Assembly: GCA_949592205.1 (NCBI GenBank)
Contig: CATIUR010000003.1
Location: 153,330,759 to 153,394,758, forward strand
Direction: 5' to 3'
Length of the DNA: 64,000 nt
DNA from: Helichrysum umbraculigerum
Lineage: Eukaryota; Streptophyta; Magnoliopsida; Asterales; Asteraceae
Positions 61,638-64,000 of the stretch are shown in pieces. The notes below the pieces were generated by a model. That model was not told the DNA's origin, made no database searches, and saw only the letters and a list, made by a program, of their open reading frames with translations. The first letter of the stretch is position 1; each line of letters begins with the position of its first letter. The translations under genes and the position numbers were made by a program.

Positions 61638-64000
61638 TCTCTCTTATCTATTAAAGGAGGAGGTTAATTAATTAATCTCTTCTTAATTCAACCTTGAAAA
61701 TATAATCCACACCCTTCATTGGCTAGACCCTTTTAATCACACCCATTGATAGTCATTAGAGAAGTGATTAATTAATGGAAAATGATTGGTGGACCTAACT
61801 ATGTAGGCCTAAATCTTGGCCTAAAAATGTGATTGGTAGATGTGAAACATTGATTGGATGAGAAAAAAAAATAACCAATCAGATAAGCAGGTATATTTTA
61901 TGTAATTAGGTGTATTTAGCATTACTCTTAATTAATCATATGATTTTTAGCCCCCTTAATTTCGATAGATATTTACCCAAAGAGCAGTCGACCAAAAAAT
62001 CAATCCATTCAAAAAATCAATCCATTCTACTCCAGCCATTCTTCAACAATTGCTCCTTTCTCAGAACTCAATTGCCTCTTCTCCAGCCATCCCTCAATAT
62101 TGTTTCTTCTTCAAAACTCAATGGCCTGGTGAATCTTGCAAATACAATCAAAATTCAAAATAACAACTGACCGGCGCCTCCTTCTCTCTGCTTCAATCCA
62201 AAATTTTCATACAGGCACGTTTTGGATACCTTCTCTCTGCTTTAATTCCAAATTCTCCATACGCGCGTGTTGAGGATTCGGTTAATGATTTAATAACTTA
62301 CTATTGGATTTCGATTTCAATCGGCAAAAGATTTGAAGTTTTGCTGCAACTTTTGTAAGTTCGTTTCTTATTACAATCAATGAATTCGTACTAATTGGCA
62401 CTTTTTTAGGGTTTTGGAGATTAAATGAATGCATATGCAGTGAGAAAAGAGGCTAATCTGATAACTCAATATATTATTGTTTATGCTATTCATTTGGATG
62501 TCTGAAATTGATTGTTGAAATTGTGATCGTCATTGCGTGTCTTATGGCTTTGGGGTTTTTTTTATGATAAATGGGGTATATATAGGTAAATGGGTTTGGG
62601 GTTTTTTAGAGATATGAAGTTAATGCTTTGGTAATGTTGGTAAGATTTTTTTTTCCAGATGAAAACAGTTCAAAATATCTTTTAGGTAATCAATTGGTCA
62701 CCCTTTCGAACAAATTGTCTATCAATAATAAAAATTAGGCTACTGAACTCATTTGATGTTAAGGGTGCATAAATGTGATGTTAACTCATAGTTATATTTG
62801 AAGTCTAGTAAGACGAAGAATCAGATACAGTTGAAGGACTTTCAACAGCCGTTTTCATCGATTGTAATACTTTCATTAGTAAGTGTGTCATTTGCTTTTA
62901 GAGTTTAATGAAATTTCTATTTTATAATTTAGAATGGTTTTCTTCGTCTGTGATTTTCTTTGTTTTTATGTGAATTGTGGTTCAAAAGGTTTTTTAATTG
63001 CCCTGTCCTTATGTAAGGCTGTGCAAGAATTTTTCAATAAATATGGTTGAAAACTGTTTTGTTTAGGATATCAACCAAAATTGACATTGGTTAAAGTTGT
63101 TTTTATGATATTGGGTTGATGTTTGTGCAAAGACTAAGCATGTAAATATGTGTCATTCTAGGTAATATGATTTTTGAATGAGCTTTATGATGTTGAATCA
63201 TGCAACTGAGCTGATTCATAAGCACATGTAATATGCATATACTAAAAATAAATATTGCCTCAAAAGATATACTCCATGTCCTTACTAAATTTCTTGACTA
63301 TATTGATGCAATAGTGGTTTTTATACATGAAGTTCTCTAAAGGTGATCATCAAAAGACACCAATCTTAAGTATGTTTTTGACTACGGATAAGTCTATGCA
63401 CATGGTACATAGTTATAGTCCATGAATGTATATATGTATGTACTATTATTGTTTTTGAGAACCCAACTATAAGTTTAATTGTCAAGTCTAAAGTGTGTGC
63501 TGCCTTTTTAAATTACCCGAGTTAGTAATACTTCGTAGTTGCTAAATTGTGTGCAGGTTGGAGGCCCTAAAAAATACTCAGTTTTGTTTAAGCACTCCAT
63601 ATTTTATTTTTGTGTATTTCCTATGTTTCTCTTTATGACTTTGTTAAATTGCCATAACCTATATATGTATATATGTTTTTTTTTTAAGATGTTGACATGT
63701 TTGCTTATCTTGATATTGTATCGCAGATTTGGGAACAAGAATTTCAGAGGGGTTTAAGCACTCCATATTATATCACCAAATCGGTAAGGTACAATAACCT
63801 ACAAATGTAACTCCCTTCTAAAGAGCTAGGATTTTCTAAGTATTATAGCTAAGGTGTAACTACCTTTTACAATTTGGCGTGTGTTTTATAGAAAATATGC
63901 TTTTTATGATCTATTAGTTCTATGTGGGAAGTTGTTGCAGCAAGTCGATGACCAAATTCGATCGTCTACTTATGCACGAAAATTATTCCTTCTGGGACGG
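61638..64000 (+). mobile_element. Possible third Helitron, 5' part, running off the window
   Basis: Starts A|TCTCTCTTATCTATTA, identical over 16 bases to the left end at 14569. The next ~130 bp also align in layout (TTCTTAATTCAACC, TTCATTGGCTAGA, CATTGATAGTCATTAGAGAA versus their counterparts at 14610-14700). No coding frame, hairpin or CTRRT end occurs before the window ends. A short imperfect duplication (CCTTCTCTCTGCTTYAATYC) is at about 62167-62265. The stretch may also hold genuine intergenic DNA. Confidence 0.45.

Noticed and set aside
1..64000. CRISPR arrays, bacterial operons, rRNA genes
   Set aside because: None is present; repeats here are transposon-derived and the genes have spliceosomal introns.

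Overview
The window is plant nuclear DNA, very probably from a eudicot. It shows GT-AG introns, long AT-rich intergenic stretches, plant-type genes (a QALGGHK zinc finger, a vacuolar sorting receptor, tandem MATH domains) and dense transposons. The Ty3/gypsy polyprotein resembles a type I know best from asterids, especially Asteraceae; that placement is an inference.

Six protein genes and one tRNA gene are supported. (1) A ZAT10/STZ-like C2H2 repressor, minus strand, 2380-3147. (2) BUB3, the spindle-checkpoint WD40 protein, minus strand, 9 exons, 11234-14309. (3) A ZFPL1-type RING/membrane protein, plus strand, 9 exons, 24564-27343. (4) A vacuolar sorting receptor, minus strand, 11 exons, 28459-34256. 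(5) tRNA-Asn(GUU), minus strand, 34688-34761. (6) A small plant protein of unknown function, plus strand, 56232-56531. (7) An apparent fusion of an aberrant Rab GTPase with two MATH domains, minus strand, 6 exons, 59259-61276. Exon joins were worked out by hand from splice sites, reading phase and family similarity.

The rest is largely mobile DNA, and many element borders are set by target-site duplications (TSDs). A candidate Helitron of about 9.8 kb (14569-24324) separates the divergent BUB3 and ZFPL1 genes, whose start codons would otherwise be about 0.5 kb apart. From 36113 to 53868 there is a nested stack: a 13.4-kb Ty3/gypsy element with nearly identical 2325-bp LTRs but broken gag and pol, a 3.2-kb solo LTR of another family inside its pol, and to the right a second Helitron candidate containing an antisense solo LTR. 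Smaller elements include three non-autonomous hAT elements with 8-bp TSDs, two Mutator-like MITEs with perfect 9-bp TSDs, a SINE with an 18-bp TSD, two related Stowaway-like MITEs, a hAT transposase remnant and a foldback element with a TGCAGT-motif array.

The genes are ordinary housekeeping or regulatory loci and do not form a pathway. The most unusual item is the Rab-MATH gene: its splice phases join a Rab lacking several canonical residues and the prenylation tail to two MATH domains.
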